In this document: piece by piece, positions 7,559 through 16,140 of the stretch
Numbering within the stretch: position 1 is the stretch's first letter
How the letters are laid out: each line of letters begins with the position of its first letter
DNA from: JBOGEB01 sp050743125
GTDB taxonomy: Bacteria; Actinomycetota; Nitriliruptoria; Euzebyales; Egibacteraceae
Direction: 5' to 3'
Assembly (NCBI GenBank): GCA_050743125.1
Contig: JBOGEB010000018.1
Span: 1-35,356 of the forward strand
DNA length: 35,356 nucleotides
Notes under the pieces: model-generated
What the model was told of the DNA's origin: nothing
The model's database searches: none
Seen by the model: only the letters and a program-made list of their open reading frames with translations
Program-made: the position numbers and the translations under genes

Positions 7559-9730
7559 CTACGCCTTCCCTCTTTCTCCAGTATGGCTCGCGACGGCGTG
7601 CGCTAGCCGCGCGGCCAGCAGCGTGCGGCGCTGACGGAGGCCGGAGCCGGTACTGCGCGCAGCCTCGACCATCAGGCCTGGGTCACCGACCAGGAGCAGC
7701 GCGCGCGAGGCGCGCGTGATGCCGGTGTAGACGAGCTCGCGCCAGAGCATCGTACGGTGGGCGGGGTCGAGCACGAGCACGACGACCGGCCATTCGCCGC
7801 CCTGCGACTTGTGCACGGTCAGGCACCAGGCCGGCGTGAGGTCGGCGGCCTGCTCGCCCTCGTACGTGACGAGCCCGTGCGGGAACGCGACCTGCAGCGT
7901 GCGGGCGTCGGCGTCGGCGGCGATCACCTCGCCGATGTCACCGTTCGCGACGTCGAGCTCGCCGTCGTTGCGGGTCTGGACGACCCGGTCGCCCTCGTGG
8001 TAGCCGGCGACGGCCCGCCGCCCGGCAGCGGGGTTGAGGCGCTCCTTGAGCCGCTCGTTCAGCCGGTCGACGCCTGCCGGTCCTCGGTACATCGGCGCGA
8101 GCACCTGGACGTCGGACGGCGCGAGGTCGAAGTGGGAGGGTGCCCGCGTCGCGACGATCTCCGCGACCCGGTCAGCCACGCGGAGCGGGTGCTCGGGCAC
8201 CGCGAACACGTCGCCCTCGCAACCCCGCACGCGTGCAGCGTGCCCGGCGTTGACCTCGTGCGCGAGGGTGACGATCCGGCTCGCCGCAGCCTGCCGATGG
8301 ATCGTGGTGAGGCGTGTGGACGGCACCGTGGGCGAGGCGAGCAGGTCGCGGAGCACTGCCCCGGGACCGACCGAGGGGAGCTGGTCCGCGTCGCCTACGA
8401 GCACGAGGTGCGCCCCGTCCGAGACGGCTCGCGCGAGCGCCCACGCGAGCCGGACGTCGGCCATCGACCACTCGTCCGCCACGACGACGTCGTGCGGGAG
8501 CCGCCGAAAGTCGTCGTAGCCGAACACGAACCCGCTCTCGCCCTTTTCCCCCGCCGGGCGGGCCTCGAGCAGCCGGTGGACCGTCGATGCGCCCGCGCCG
8601 GTGACCTCCTCCAGCCGCCGGGCGGCCCGTCCCGTCGGGGCGCACAGGGCGATCTCCAGGCTCCGCGCCCGGCACGCGCGGACGATCTCCATCACCGTCC
8701 GGGTCTTCCCGGTGCCCGGCCCGCCGGTCAGCACCGACACCGCGGACGAGAACGCCGCCCGCACCGCCGCCGCTTGCTCAGCCGTGAGCGCCGGATCGCA
8801 CTCGTGGCCGGCCGCGACCGGGCGGACCCGCGACTGCGCCGCGCACAGCCGTGCCAGCGTCTGCGCGAGGCCCTTCTCCGCCGCGAGATCCGCCCGGGCG
8901 TACCAGCGCTCCGCCGGCGCGCCGTCGAGCGGCTCGGCGTCCCGCACGAGCAGACGGTCGGCCTCGGCCAGCGTTAACGCCCGCTCGGCCAGCTCCCGCG
9001 TGACGCCGAGCAGACGCCCGGCCTCGGCGACCAGCTCTGCGGTCTCCGACAGCACGTGCCCGGCGCGGCGGCAACGCTCCCGGTGCGCCGTGACCGCGCC
9101 GGCGCGCAACCGCCGCGGGTCGTCCGGGTCGATGCCAGCACGCCGACCCAGCGTCTCCACGTGCGTCCACGCGACCCCGCGCACCTCCAGCAGCGCGTAC
9201 GGGTCCTGGGCGACCAGACGGACGGCGTCGTCGCCGAACCGCCGGTAGGCGGCCTGGGCCGCCGCCGACCGCAGGCCGACCGGGGCGAACGCGGCGACCA
9301 GCTCGCCCAACGCGCCCGCCCGCCGCCACGCGTCGGCGATCTGTCCGGCTAGCTGCGGCGAGATTCCCTTCACCTCGCACAGCCGGTCGGGCTCCTTGAC
9401 GATCACCGCGCCCAGCTCGAGCCCGAACGCGGCCACGAGCCGTTTCGCCTTGGCCTTGCCGACGCCGGGGAACCGTCCCGAGGCGAGGAACGAGGCCAGC
9501 CCCCCGCTGCTGCGTGGAGCGGCCTGCTCGAACCAGACCGCCTCGAACGTCGGCCCGTACCGCTCATGGTCGGTCCAACGCCCGACCAGACGCACCGGCT
9601 GGCCGGGCACAAGCGACGCGAGCGGCCCGCTCGCCCGGGCGCCGTCGCTGTCCGCCAACTGCACGACGCCGAAGCCGGTCGCCTCGTTCGCAAAGACGAC
9701 CGCCGCGACCTCCCCGACCAACTCCTCCAT
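7559..9730 (-). CDS. recD2: RecD2-type ATP-dependent 5'-3' DNA helicase
   Basis: A 723-aa SF1B helicase, about the usual RecD2 length. The N-terminal RecD2 domain begins MEELVGEVAAVVFAN. A helix-hairpin-helix region lies near residues 88-150, with FPGVGKAKAKRLVAAFG followed by VKGISPQLAGQIADAW. Walker A is GGPGTGKT with its Lys at about 342; Walker B is VVADEWSMAD with Asp at about 419. The C-terminal UvrD-like domain contains LTVHKSQGGEWPVVV. I chose ATG at 9730 over the ORF limit at 9775 because RecD2 proteins start at this point. There is no recB or recC nearby, consistent with the stand-alone RecD2 group that unwinds DNA in repair. The small genes downstream are likely co-transcribed. Confidence 0.93.
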   Translation of the reverse strand: MEELVGEVAAVVFANEATGFGVVQLADSDGARASGPLASLVPGQPVRLVGRWTDHERYGPTFEAVWFEQAAPRSSGGLASFLASGRFPGVGKAKAKRLVAAFGLELGAVIVKEPDRLCEVKGISPQLAGQIADAWRRAGALGELVAAFAPVGLRSAAAQAAYRRFGDDAVRLVAQDPYALLEVRGVAWTHVETLGRRAGIDPDDPRRLRAGAVTAHRERCRRAGHVLSETAELVAEAGRLLGVTRELAERALTLAEADRLLVRDAEPLDGAPAERWYARADLAAEKGLAQTLARLCAAQSRVRPVAAGHECDPALTAEQAAAVRAAFSSAVSVLTGGPGTGKTRTVMEIVRACRARSLEIALCAPTGRAARRLEEVTGAGASTVHRLLEARPAGEKGESGFVFGYDDFRRLPHDVVVADEWSMADVRLAWALARAVSDGAHLVLVGDADQLPSVGPGAVLRDLLASPTVPSTRLTTIHRQAAASRIVTLAHEVNAGHAARVRGCEGDVFAVPEHPLRVADRVAEIVATRAPSHFDLAPSDVQVLAPMYRGPAGVDRLNERLKERLNPAAGRRAVAGYHEGDRVVQTRNDGELDVANGDIGEVIAADADARTLQVAFPHGLVTYEGEQAADLTPAWCLTVHKSQGGEWPVVVLVLDPAHRTMLWRELVYTGITRASRALLLVGDPGLMVEAARSTGSGLRQRRTLLAARLAHAVASHTGERGKA

Positions 9731-9887
9731 CCCGCTCAGTCTGCCAGGACACCGGCAAGCGAGGGCCGAGGCCACCCGACAATCAAGCTCATTGCTCCCA
9801 AAGCCTCACCAGATGGCAACAGCCCAGAAACTCCAGTCCGCACTGTGTGGACGACGCTGGTCTCGAGCGCGACACAGGAGGCTTGCG

Positions 9888-9947
9888 ATGCAACCCAGCA
9901 TCTACGAGCGGACCGACATCGTCGCCGTGGCCGTGGGCGGGTCCTGA
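9888..9947 (+). CDS. Candidate 19-aa peptide gene
   Basis: An ATG at 9888 opens a 19-codon ORF that encodes MQPSIYERTDIVAVAVGGS and stops at 9947. AGGAGG at 9876-9881, six bases before the ATG, is one of the best ribosome binding sites in the window. A 37-bp hairpin (9980-10016) follows 32 bases after the stop. The peptide is not hydrophobic enough to be an obvious toxin. YER near the N-terminus faintly recalls leader regions of actinobacterial lasso peptides, but there is no core, protease or cyclase gene nearby, so this is not claimed. It could be a regulatory leader peptide or a small protein of unknown role. It lies in the 379-bp space between divergent recD2 and ndk, where I see no other gene. 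Confidence 0.4.
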   Translation: MQPSIYERTDIVAVAVGGS

Positions 9948-9979
9948 ACGGCCTGGGGCGGAGCCACCCATACGTCTGA

Positions 9980-10016
9980 TGGGGGCTTTGCCCCACCAGG
10001 TGGGGCAAAGCCCCCA
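9980..10016. terminator. Near-perfect 37-bp palindrome, possible terminator
   Basis: Two 18-base arms (9980-9997, beginning TGGGGGCTTTGCC, and 9999-10016) are exact reverse complements around a single base. In RNA it would form a very stable hairpin. No T-run follows on either strand, so it is not a classical intrinsic terminator, although GC-rich actinobacterial terminators often lack one. It sits behind the 19-aa ORF and about 90 bp before ndk. Confidence 0.6.
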
Positions 10017-10109
10017 CGAAGGGTCGGGTGTGGCCGCTGGGCTGGTACGCTCCTTGGCCTTGACCAGAGCCATGACCTGAGCGGATTACGAACCCTAAAG
10101 GAGCGAGGC

Positions 10110-10697
10110 GTGACGACGATCGCGGCAAAGGCGATGCTCAACGAGGCGACGCTGGTGCTGATCAAGCCTGATGCCGTCGAGCGTGGCCTCACTGGAGCCA
10201 TCCTCGACCGCTTCGAGCGAGTCGGCCTCGAGATCGTTGCGCTCAAGAAGGTGCTCGCCTCTGACGGGCAGGTGATCGGGCACTTCCCGAAGGACCAGGA
10301 GTGGATCGAGGGTATGGGCCGCAAAACCCTCGAAACGTACGCTCAGTACGGCGTCGACCCGATCGAGGAGCTGGGCACTGACTCGCCGCTGGAGATCGGC
10401 AGGGAGATCTTCGAGTGGAACAAGGACTACCTCCACTCCGGGCCTGTGGTGGCCGTCGCGCTGCGGGGCCTGCACGCCGTGGACGTCGTCCGCAAGCTCA
10501 TCGGCGACACGCTGCCCTACCGCGCTGCGCCAGGCACCATCCGTGGCGACTACGCCGTGACCTCCCCGGCCTATGCCAACGCGACGAAGCAGGCGGTGCG
10601 GAACCTCGTCCACGCCTCAGGCAACAAGGCGGAGGCCGAGGCCGAGCTGAGAAACTGGTTCACCGAGGACGAGCTGGTCGCTATCGAGCGCCGTTAG
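10110..10697 (+). CDS. ndk: Nucleoside diphosphate kinase, long form
   Basis: A 195-aa enzyme that transfers the gamma-phosphate from ATP to other NDPs through a phosphohistidine. The N-terminal LVLIKPDAVERGLTG and the C-terminal RNLVHASGNKAEAEAEL are clear, with His168 as the phosphorylated residue. Bacterial NDKs are usually about 140 aa; the extra length is an insert at about residues 58-108 (for example QEWIEGMGRKTLETYAQYG), between the first strand/helix unit and the PVVAVALRG strand. Similar inserts are known in some bacterial and archaeal long NDKs. GTG at 10110 has AAAGGAG upstream. The stop codon overlaps the stop of the convergent VWA gene within TTAG (10694-10697). Confidence 0.88.
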   Translation: MTTIAAKAMLNEATLVLIKPDAVERGLTGAILDRFERVGLEIVALKKVLASDGQVIGHFPKDQEWIEGMGRKTLETYAQYGVDPIEELGTDSPLEIGREIFEWNKDYLHSGPVVAVALRGLHAVDVVRKLIGDTLPYRAAPGTIRGDYAVTSPAYANATKQAVRNLVHASGNKAEAEAELRNWFTEDELVAIERR

Positions 10698-12679
10698 CTT
10701 CGGCGTCTGAGGAAGTCGCGTACCACCAGGTTGCCGAGGTTGTCGAGGTCGGGGTAGAAGATCCGCCCGCCGTAGGCGCTGACCATGCGTTCGACGAACA
10801 CGGCCGAGCCGGGGTCGTGGTCGAGGAGGAACACGTTGAGCGTGGCCCCGGTCCGGGACAGCCGGGCGGCCTCGGCGATGGTGAGGCGGAGCGTCTTCGG
10901 CTCAGGCGGCCAGGCGAAGTAGGCGGCGCCACCCTCCAGATGGGCGGTGGGCTCGCCGTCGGTGACCATGACCACCTGCCGCTCCGCGCCGGGGTGCGCC
11001 CCGAGCAGCCGCCTGGCGATCATGAGCGCGTGCTGCATGTTCGTGCCGTACACCCGCTCCCAGCCGGTCGCGATGAGGTCTCGTGGCTGTAGCTGGCGGG
11101 CGTAGTCGCTGAACCCGACGACGTAGAAGCGGTCCTCGGGGAACTTTGACGACACGAGGGACGCGAGCGCGAGCGCGACCCGTTTTGCGGGCACCCAGTT
11201 CCCCCGCAGCGGCATGGAGAATGACATGTCGAGCAGCAGCACCGTCGCGACGCGGACCCGTCGCTCGGCCTCGGCGAGCTCGAAGTCCTCGGGCGTGAGC
11301 TGCACCGCCCTCCCAGTCGGATCCCCACCCGTCGGCGGCCGCTGCGCGACCACCCTCCCCCCGGCCTCCCGGAGCATCCCGTTGCGGATGGTGCGGCCGA
11401 CGTCCAGGCGGAACGGGTCGCCGAAGCGCAGCGGCCGGGTGGAGCCGGTCAGCTCGCCGTCGCCACCAGAGGCGGGGGTGCGGTGCGCGCCGGTCGCCCC
11501 AGTGACGGCGCGGTCGTAGATGCTCGCGAGCGTCCGCTCACCGAGCTTGCGGATGCCGCGTGGGGTGAGCTCCAGGCGGCCGTGGTGGCGGCGGGCCGCG
11601 CCGGCCTGCTCCAGGACCCGCTCGATCTCCCGCAGCGCGTGCAGGTCGCGGACCGCCTCGTCGCCAAGCGCCTGGCGCAGCGCTTCGGGGTCGATGTCCT
11701 CCAGGCGGGCGCCGGGGTACTCCTGGCCGAGCGCTTTCGAGAGGTCCTCGTAGGACTGGAGATGCTCGATCCAGTCGACGGCCTCCGACAGCGAGCCCTC
11801 CTCGTCGCCGGTCTGCCACGCCCCCTCCGGCGGTGTCCCCCAGGACAGCTGCGGGTAGACGCCCTCCAGCGCCCGTCGGAGCTGCTGCGCCTGGAACGCC
11901 AGGTCGAGGTCCCCGAGCAGCTGGCCCGCCATCGCGGCGAGCTGGCTGCGCTGGACAGGGTCGAGGCCCGCCATCAGGCTCGACATCGCCGCCATCCGCC
12001 GCGCGAGCTCGTCCAGCAGCTCCTCGAGGGTCTCGGCGTCGCCGGCCACGTCGGGGTAGCACTGCTTGAACCTGGCGAAATCCTCGGTCACGTCCTCGCC
12101 ACAGTCGCGCTTCCCGATCATCGCGTTGAGGTCGGCGAGCAGGTCGCGCATCCGCTGGAGGTCGGCCGCGGTCATGGACCCCAGGGCGGACGCGAGCCGC
12201 CCGAACGTCGCCTGCGCGACGTCACGGCGGAGCTCAGCCAGCAGCGCGCGAAAGTCCTGGCCGGCCTGGGGATCGGTCCAGTCGTAGCGCTCGAGCGCGC
12301 CGAGGCGGGCGGCGACGTCGCTCGGCAGGTCGTCGAGCTGGTCGAGCTTCGCAGCAGCGCGCGCGGAGTCGGCGTCGAACGCAAGCGCGGTGCGCTCGCG
12401 GTCGAGAATCTCGTCCAAGCGCTCGGCGACCCGGCGGAGCGGTGACTCCAGGCCCATCCGGGACAGCTCACGCCGACGCGCCGCCTCGACCCGCCGGCGG
12501 AGCGCGTCGAGCCCGGCGACCCGACCGGACAGCCCCCGGCGGAGCAGCCGCTCGAGCGCCCGATCGGCCCCGAGGCCGCCCAGGAGGTCGTCGGACAGCT
12601 CCGAGAGCACCTCGTCCGCGGTGACGCCAGCGGGGAACGGCTCCTGGGTGCCCGACCAGCGCCCGTACCGGACCCGCAT
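10694..12679 (-). CDS. VWA domain protein, partner of MoxR ATPase
   Basis: A 661-aa protein. Residues 1-480 are mostly helical, rich in Leu, Arg and Asp/Glu, and include LDPVQRSQLAAMAGQLLGDLDLAFQ-like repeats. The C-terminal 180 residues are a von Willebrand A domain with a complete MIDAS signature: DMSFS at 484-488, a Thr in YGTNMQHALMI and Asp in VMVTDGEPT. This arrangement resembles the ChlD/BchD side of AAA+ chelatase pairs and the VWA partners of MoxR ATPases, which act together as metal-dependent chaperones. It follows the ATPase gene by only 9 bp, so the two form one operon. The client protein is unknown and no chelatase substrate pathway is nearby. Confidence 0.85.
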   Translation of the reverse strand: MRVRYGRWSGTQEPFPAGVTADEVLSELSDDLLGGLGADRALERLLRRGLSGRVAGLDALRRRVEAARRRELSRMGLESPLRRVAERLDEILDRERTALAFDADSARAAAKLDQLDDLPSDVAARLGALERYDWTDPQAGQDFRALLAELRRDVAQATFGRLASALGSMTAADLQRMRDLLADLNAMIGKRDCGEDVTEDFARFKQCYPDVAGDAETLEELLDELARRMAAMSSLMAGLDPVQRSQLAAMAGQLLGDLDLAFQAQQLRRALEGVYPQLSWGTPPEGAWQTGDEEGSLSEAVDWIEHLQSYEDLSKALGQEYPGARLEDIDPEALRQALGDEAVRDLHALREIERVLEQAGAARRHHGRLELTPRGIRKLGERTLASIYDRAVTGATGAHRTPASGGDGELTGSTRPLRFGDPFRLDVGRTIRNGMLREAGGRVVAQRPPTGGDPTGRAVQLTPEDFELAEAERRVRVATVLLLDMSFSMPLRGNWVPAKRVALALASLVSSKFPEDRFYVVGFSDYARQLQPRDLIATGWERVYGTNMQHALMIARRLLGAHPGAERQVVMVTDGEPTAHLEGGAAYFAWPPEPKTLRLTIAEAARLSRTGATLNVFLLDHDPGSAVFVERMVSAYGGRIFYPDLDNLGNLVVRDFLRRRS

Positions 12680-12688
12680 GGCGGCCCC

Positions 12689-14107
12689 CTACCTCGCCGC
12701 GTACCGGTACGCGCCCGGACCGACGTCGTTTCGGTCGAGCTTGCGGGACAGGTGCAGCCCCTCGAGCGCGAACTCGAGCGCGGCGGCGGCCAGGTCGGGC
12801 GACTCGGCCTCGATCCTCAACGCCTTGAGCAGCCGAGCCAAGCCGGGCACACGGTCGAGCTGGGCGAGCAGCTCCCTGCCTGGCACGAGGTCGCCGGTCT
12901 CGACGGCGCCACCCTCGTCGAACCAGGCCACGAGCCGGGACAGGTCCACTCCGCCGACGCGGCGGCGGAACACCTCGAGCAGGGCGCGCCGCAGGATCCG
13001 GAAGAGGATCTCGGGCTCGCAGCCCTCCTCGAACGTCTCGAACTCGACCTTGCCGATCCCCGCGGACAGCACCTGCGTGAGGTCGGACGGGCGGGCGACC
13101 GCCCGCTTCTCGCCCGTGCGGACCGCGCGGCGGACCGCTGAGGCGGCGAGGGTCTCGTAGTTGCCGATCGAGAACCGCACCGACACGCCGGACCGCTGGT
13201 TGACCTCCGGCGCGCCGCGCAGCGCCCGGGTGAACACGGCGAGCACCTCGCACATGAACGGCGGCACGACGACCGGCTCGCTTAAGCCGAAGGCGAGGGT
13301 GTCCGGGAGGTGTGCCTCCTGCCGTATCACCGCGATCTCCTCGGCGGTGGAGCGCGGGTAGTGCGTGCGGACCTCGGCGCCGAAGCGGTCCTTCAGCGGG
13401 GTGATGATCCGGCCGCGGTTCGTGTAGTCCTCGGGGTTCGCGGTCGCGACGACGAGCAGGTCGAGCGGCAGACGTAACGAGTAGCCGCGGACCTGGACGT
13501 CCCGCTCCTCCATCACGTTGAGGAGCGCGACCTGGATGCGCTCGGCCAGGTCCGGCAGCTCGTTGATCGCGACGATCCCGCGGTTGTGGCGCGGCACGAG
13601 CCCGAAGTGGATCGTCAGCTCGTCGGCGAGGTAGCGGCCCTGGGCGACCTTGATCGGGTCGACGTCGCCGATCAGGTCGGCGACCGCGATGTCCGGGGTG
13701 GCGAGCTTCTCCGTGAACCGCCGGTCCCGCCCGATCCAGGTGAGGGGCGTGTCGTCGCCGTGCTCGCGGATCAGCGCGAGCGCGCCCGGCGAGAACGGGT
13801 GGAGCGGGTGGTCGTTCACCTCGCTTCCCGCCACGACCGGGACCTCCTCGTCGAGCAGGCTCACCAGCGAGCGGAGGATCCGGCTCTTCGCCTGGCCGCG
13901 CTCGCCAAGGAGGATCACGTCGTGCCCGGCGAGCAGCGCGGTCTCCAGCGCGGGCAGGACCGTGTCGTCGAACCCGACCAGCCCGTCGACCAGCGGCTGT
14001 CCCGAGCGCAGCCTGGCCGCCGCGTTCGCCGCAACCTCCTGCTTCACCGTCCGGTCGGGGTACCCCGCTGCGCGCAGCGCACCGATCGTCGCGGGCCGGT
14101 TCCTCAT
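12689..14107 (-). CDS. MoxR/ChlI-like AAA+ ATPase
   Basis: A 472-aa AAA+ ATPase. Walker A is LGERGQAKSRI with its Lys at about 74, and the Walker B region reads GIVAINELPDLAERIQ, with Asn-Glu rather than Asp-Glu. Then come ALLNVMEERDVQVRGY and the sensor-like VVATANPEDYTNRGRI. These are the features of a Mg-chelatase-I/MoxR-like group that is widely encoded next to VWA proteins; in them ATP hydrolysis remodels a client through the VWA partner. ATG at 14107 is chosen because AAAGGA lies eight bases upstream and because longer versions would run through the opposing gene at 14267. Confidence 0.87.
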   Translation of the reverse strand: MRNRPATIGALRAAGYPDRTVKQEVAANAAARLRSGQPLVDGLVGFDDTVLPALETALLAGHDVILLGERGQAKSRILRSLVSLLDEEVPVVAGSEVNDHPLHPFSPGALALIREHGDDTPLTWIGRDRRFTEKLATPDIAVADLIGDVDPIKVAQGRYLADELTIHFGLVPRHNRGIVAINELPDLAERIQVALLNVMEERDVQVRGYSLRLPLDLLVVATANPEDYTNRGRIITPLKDRFGAEVRTHYPRSTAEEIAVIRQEAHLPDTLAFGLSEPVVVPPFMCEVLAVFTRALRGAPEVNQRSGVSVRFSIGNYETLAASAVRRAVRTGEKRAVARPSDLTQVLSAGIGKVEFETFEEGCEPEILFRILRRALLEVFRRRVGGVDLSRLVAWFDEGGAVETGDLVPGRELLAQLDRVPGLARLLKALRIEAESPDLAAAALEFALEGLHLSRKLDRNDVGPGAYRYAAR

Positions 14108-14266
14108 GTGCGGTCCTTTGACGGGTTTGGCTACCGGGTTCCGCTTCCCCAGCCGTTCCAGTTGTAGCCGTCGCCCTGCTGCTGGTCCAGCGCTGTCCTC
14201 ACCTCCGGCGGCGTTGCCGTTGCGCATCCGTGACTGTCGGCCGTTCGCCCGCCACAATGCGCGGCG

Positions 14267-14632
14267 ATGCGGAACAGGCTGGTGGAGCCGGACGGCGGCG
14301 CGCTCGCGCGCCTCGTCATCGAGCACGAGTGCTGGGCCGAGGAGCTGCCACCCCTCCCGGAAGGCCACGCGGTCACCGTGGCGTTCTCGACCGAGGACGT
14401 CGCCGCCGAGCACGCCGAGGCGGTCGAGCGGCTGGGCTACCGGGTCGTCGGCGTGCACGGGAGCCCAGGCATCTCACCGGCCGCCGATTTCCTTGTGCCC
14501 GAGGTGCTCATCGAGTCCCACCCGGCCTGGTGGCAGGCGCTGGCCGACCGGGCCGACGAGGTCTACGTGCTCCAGCTCGGTCCGGTCCGCCGCGCGCTCC
14601 GCCCCGCGCTCCGCGTCCACGGTCGCTGCTAG
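14267..14632 (+). CDS. Hypothetical protein
   Basis: A 121-aa ORF with no family I recognise. The sequence alternates plausible strands and helices (HAVTVAFSTEDVAAEHAEAVERLGYRVVG, in pieces) and has a Trp-rich stretch, HPAWWQALADRAD. It may be a small globular protein of Rossmann-like topology. The start lacks a clear ribosome binding site, which lowers confidence. It is divergent from the MoxR gene and ends 9 bp before the next plus-strand gene, so it may lead that operon. Confidence 0.55.
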   Translation: MRNRLVEPDGGALARLVIEHECWAEELPPLPEGHAVTVAFSTEDVAAEHAEAVERLGYRVVGVHGSPGISPAADFLVPEVLIESHPAWWQALADRADEVYVLQLGPVRRALRPALRVHGRC

Positions 14633-14641
14633 CCTGCCGGT

Positions 14642-15361
14642 ATGGAGCCGGCTGAGTATCTGGCCGCGCTGCGCCGTTACGGCACCAGGATGGCCGACAC
14701 GGCCGAGGGCGCGCTCGACCGGGCAGTGCCTAGCTGCCCCGAGTGGACCGTCGCCGACCTCGTCTGGCATCTGGGCAGCGTCCATACCTTCTGGCGGCAG
14801 AACGCCTCTGGCGTCATTGCCGGGCCCGAGGCCTACACCGAGCCAGACCGGCCGGCCGACGGCGAGCTGGTGGCCTGGTTCCGCGCGGGTCTTGACGAAA
14901 CCATGGAAACGCTCACCGAGCTCGACCCAGCGACACCAGCCTGGACGTGGGCGCCCCAGAAGAACGTGGGCTTCATCCAGCGGCGTATGGCGCAGGAGAC
15001 GGCGGTGCGCTGCTGGGACGCCCTCGCCGCCGTCGGCCGGGACGAGCCGATCGAGCCGCTACTCGCCGTGGACGGGGTCGACGAGTTCTTGGACGTAGGT
15101 CTGCCCGGCCGCCCAACCCACCTCGAAGGCCCGGCCCAGACCATTCACCTGCACGCCACCGACGCTGACGGCGAATGGGTGGTGCGGGCCGGAGACGGCG
15201 CCTGCCAGGTGGAGCGGACCCACGGCAAGGGCGACGCCGCAGTGCGGGCGACGGCGTCCGATCTGCTGCTGCTTCTGTGGCGCCGGCGCTCACCCGAGGA
15301 TGTGGAGGTCCACGGCAACCGGGCGGCGCTGGCACGCTTCCTGGCCCGGCCTCATCTGTGA
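14642..15361 (+). CDS. Maleylpyruvate isomerase-like (DinB fold) protein
   Basis: A 239-aa member of the mycothiol-dependent maleylpyruvate isomerase superfamily. The N-terminal four-helix metal-binding domain shows the usual CPEWTVADLVWHLGSVHTFW segment (His near residue 43) and the second metal-site region AQETAVRCWDAL. The C-terminal third (HLHATDADGEWVV to RAALARFLA) matches the MDMPI C-terminal, SCP2-like domain. The family includes thiol-dependent S-transferases in actinobacteria, but most members have no assigned substrate. Its stop overlaps the GTG of the next gene (GTGA), so the two are translationally coupled. Confidence 0.8.
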   Translation: MEPAEYLAALRRYGTRMADTAEGALDRAVPSCPEWTVADLVWHLGSVHTFWRQNASGVIAGPEAYTEPDRPADGELVAWFRAGLDETMETLTELDPATPAWTWAPQKNVGFIQRRMAQETAVRCWDALAAVGRDEPIEPLLAVDGVDEFLDVGLPGRPTHLEGPAQTIHLHATDADGEWVVRAGDGACQVERTHGKGDAAVRATASDLLLLLWRRRSPEDVEVHGNRAALARFLARPHL

Positions 15362-16140
15362 GGCGGGCGCTGCGCATCGCGACCTACAACCTGCTCCATG
15401 GCCTTGACTTCCGCACTGGCATGGTCGATCTCGACGGGGCCTGCGCGGTGATCGCCGGCCTGGAGGCCGACGTCGTCGCCGTCCAGGAGGTCGACCGTGG
15501 CCTCGAGCGCACGGGCGGCGTCGACCAGGTCGCGAGGTTGGCGGAGCTGCTCGGCTGGCACGGCGCGTTCGCGCCGGCGCTGCTCGGCGACCCGGACACC
15601 CGGTGGTCGGCCTGCCCCCCCGAGGATGCCGCAGTGCCCGCCTACGGCGTCGGGCTGCTCAGCCGCCTGCCACTGGCCGACGTCCAGCGGCGGGCGCTGC
15701 CTGGCGGCGGCGACGGACAGCGGAAGCTTCGTGCCTCGCCGCAGAAGCCAGGCTGGGACCACGAGCCGCGAGTGGCGTTGTCGGCGTCCGTCGCCGCGGA
15801 CGGGGGGCTCGTCCGGGTCACGACCACGCATCTGTCCTACCTGCCCTGGCGGTGCGTGGCGCAGCTCAGGGCGGCGGCCCGCTTCGCGCAGGCGCGGCGC
15901 GGCCACGGCGCCGCCGCGTTGCTCGGGGACCTTAACCTGCCTGCCTGGGGCGCCCGCCTGGCCCTGTCGGGGACGCGGTGGGCGCACGCCGGCGGCGCCC
16001 CCACCTACCCCGCCTGGGAACCGAAGATCCAGACCGATCAGCTCCTCGTCACCGGTGGCCTGCTCGTCCGCGAGCTGACGGTCGGCCCACCTGCCACCAG
16101 CGACCATCTCCCCCTGCTCGCGACGCTGGTGCTCACGTGA
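15358..16140 (+). CDS. Endonuclease/exonuclease/phosphatase family protein
   Basis: A 260-aa metal-dependent phosphohydrolase of the EEP fold. Visible motifs are RIATYNLLHG at the N-terminus, ADVVAVQEVDRG (the metal-binding Glu), TTTHLSYL, LLGDLNLPAW (the Asp-x-Asn pair) and TSDHLPLLATL (the catalytic Asp-His). The family covers nucleases, phosphatases and sphingomyelinase-like enzymes, and the substrate cannot be told from the motifs. GTG at 15358 overlaps the upstream stop as GTGA; the ORF extension upstream of it has no domain match. Its own stop overlaps the start of the broken methyltransferase in the same way. Confidence 0.85.
   Translation: MRRALRIATYNLLHGLDFRTGMVDLDGACAVIAGLEADVVAVQEVDRGLERTGGVDQVARLAELLGWHGAFAPALLGDPDTRWSACPPEDAAVPAYGVGLLSRLPLADVQRRALPGGGDGQRKLRASPQKPGWDHEPRVALSASVAADGGLVRVTTTHLSYLPWRCVAQLRAAARFAQARRGHGAAALLGDLNLPAWGARLALSGTRWAHAGGAPTYPAWEPKIQTDQLLVTGGLLVRELTVGPPATSDHLPLLATLVLT

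Noticed and set aside
7757..8977. 406-aa plus-strand ORF opposite recD2
   Set aside because: Antisense to helicase motifs; composition is that of a GC shadow.
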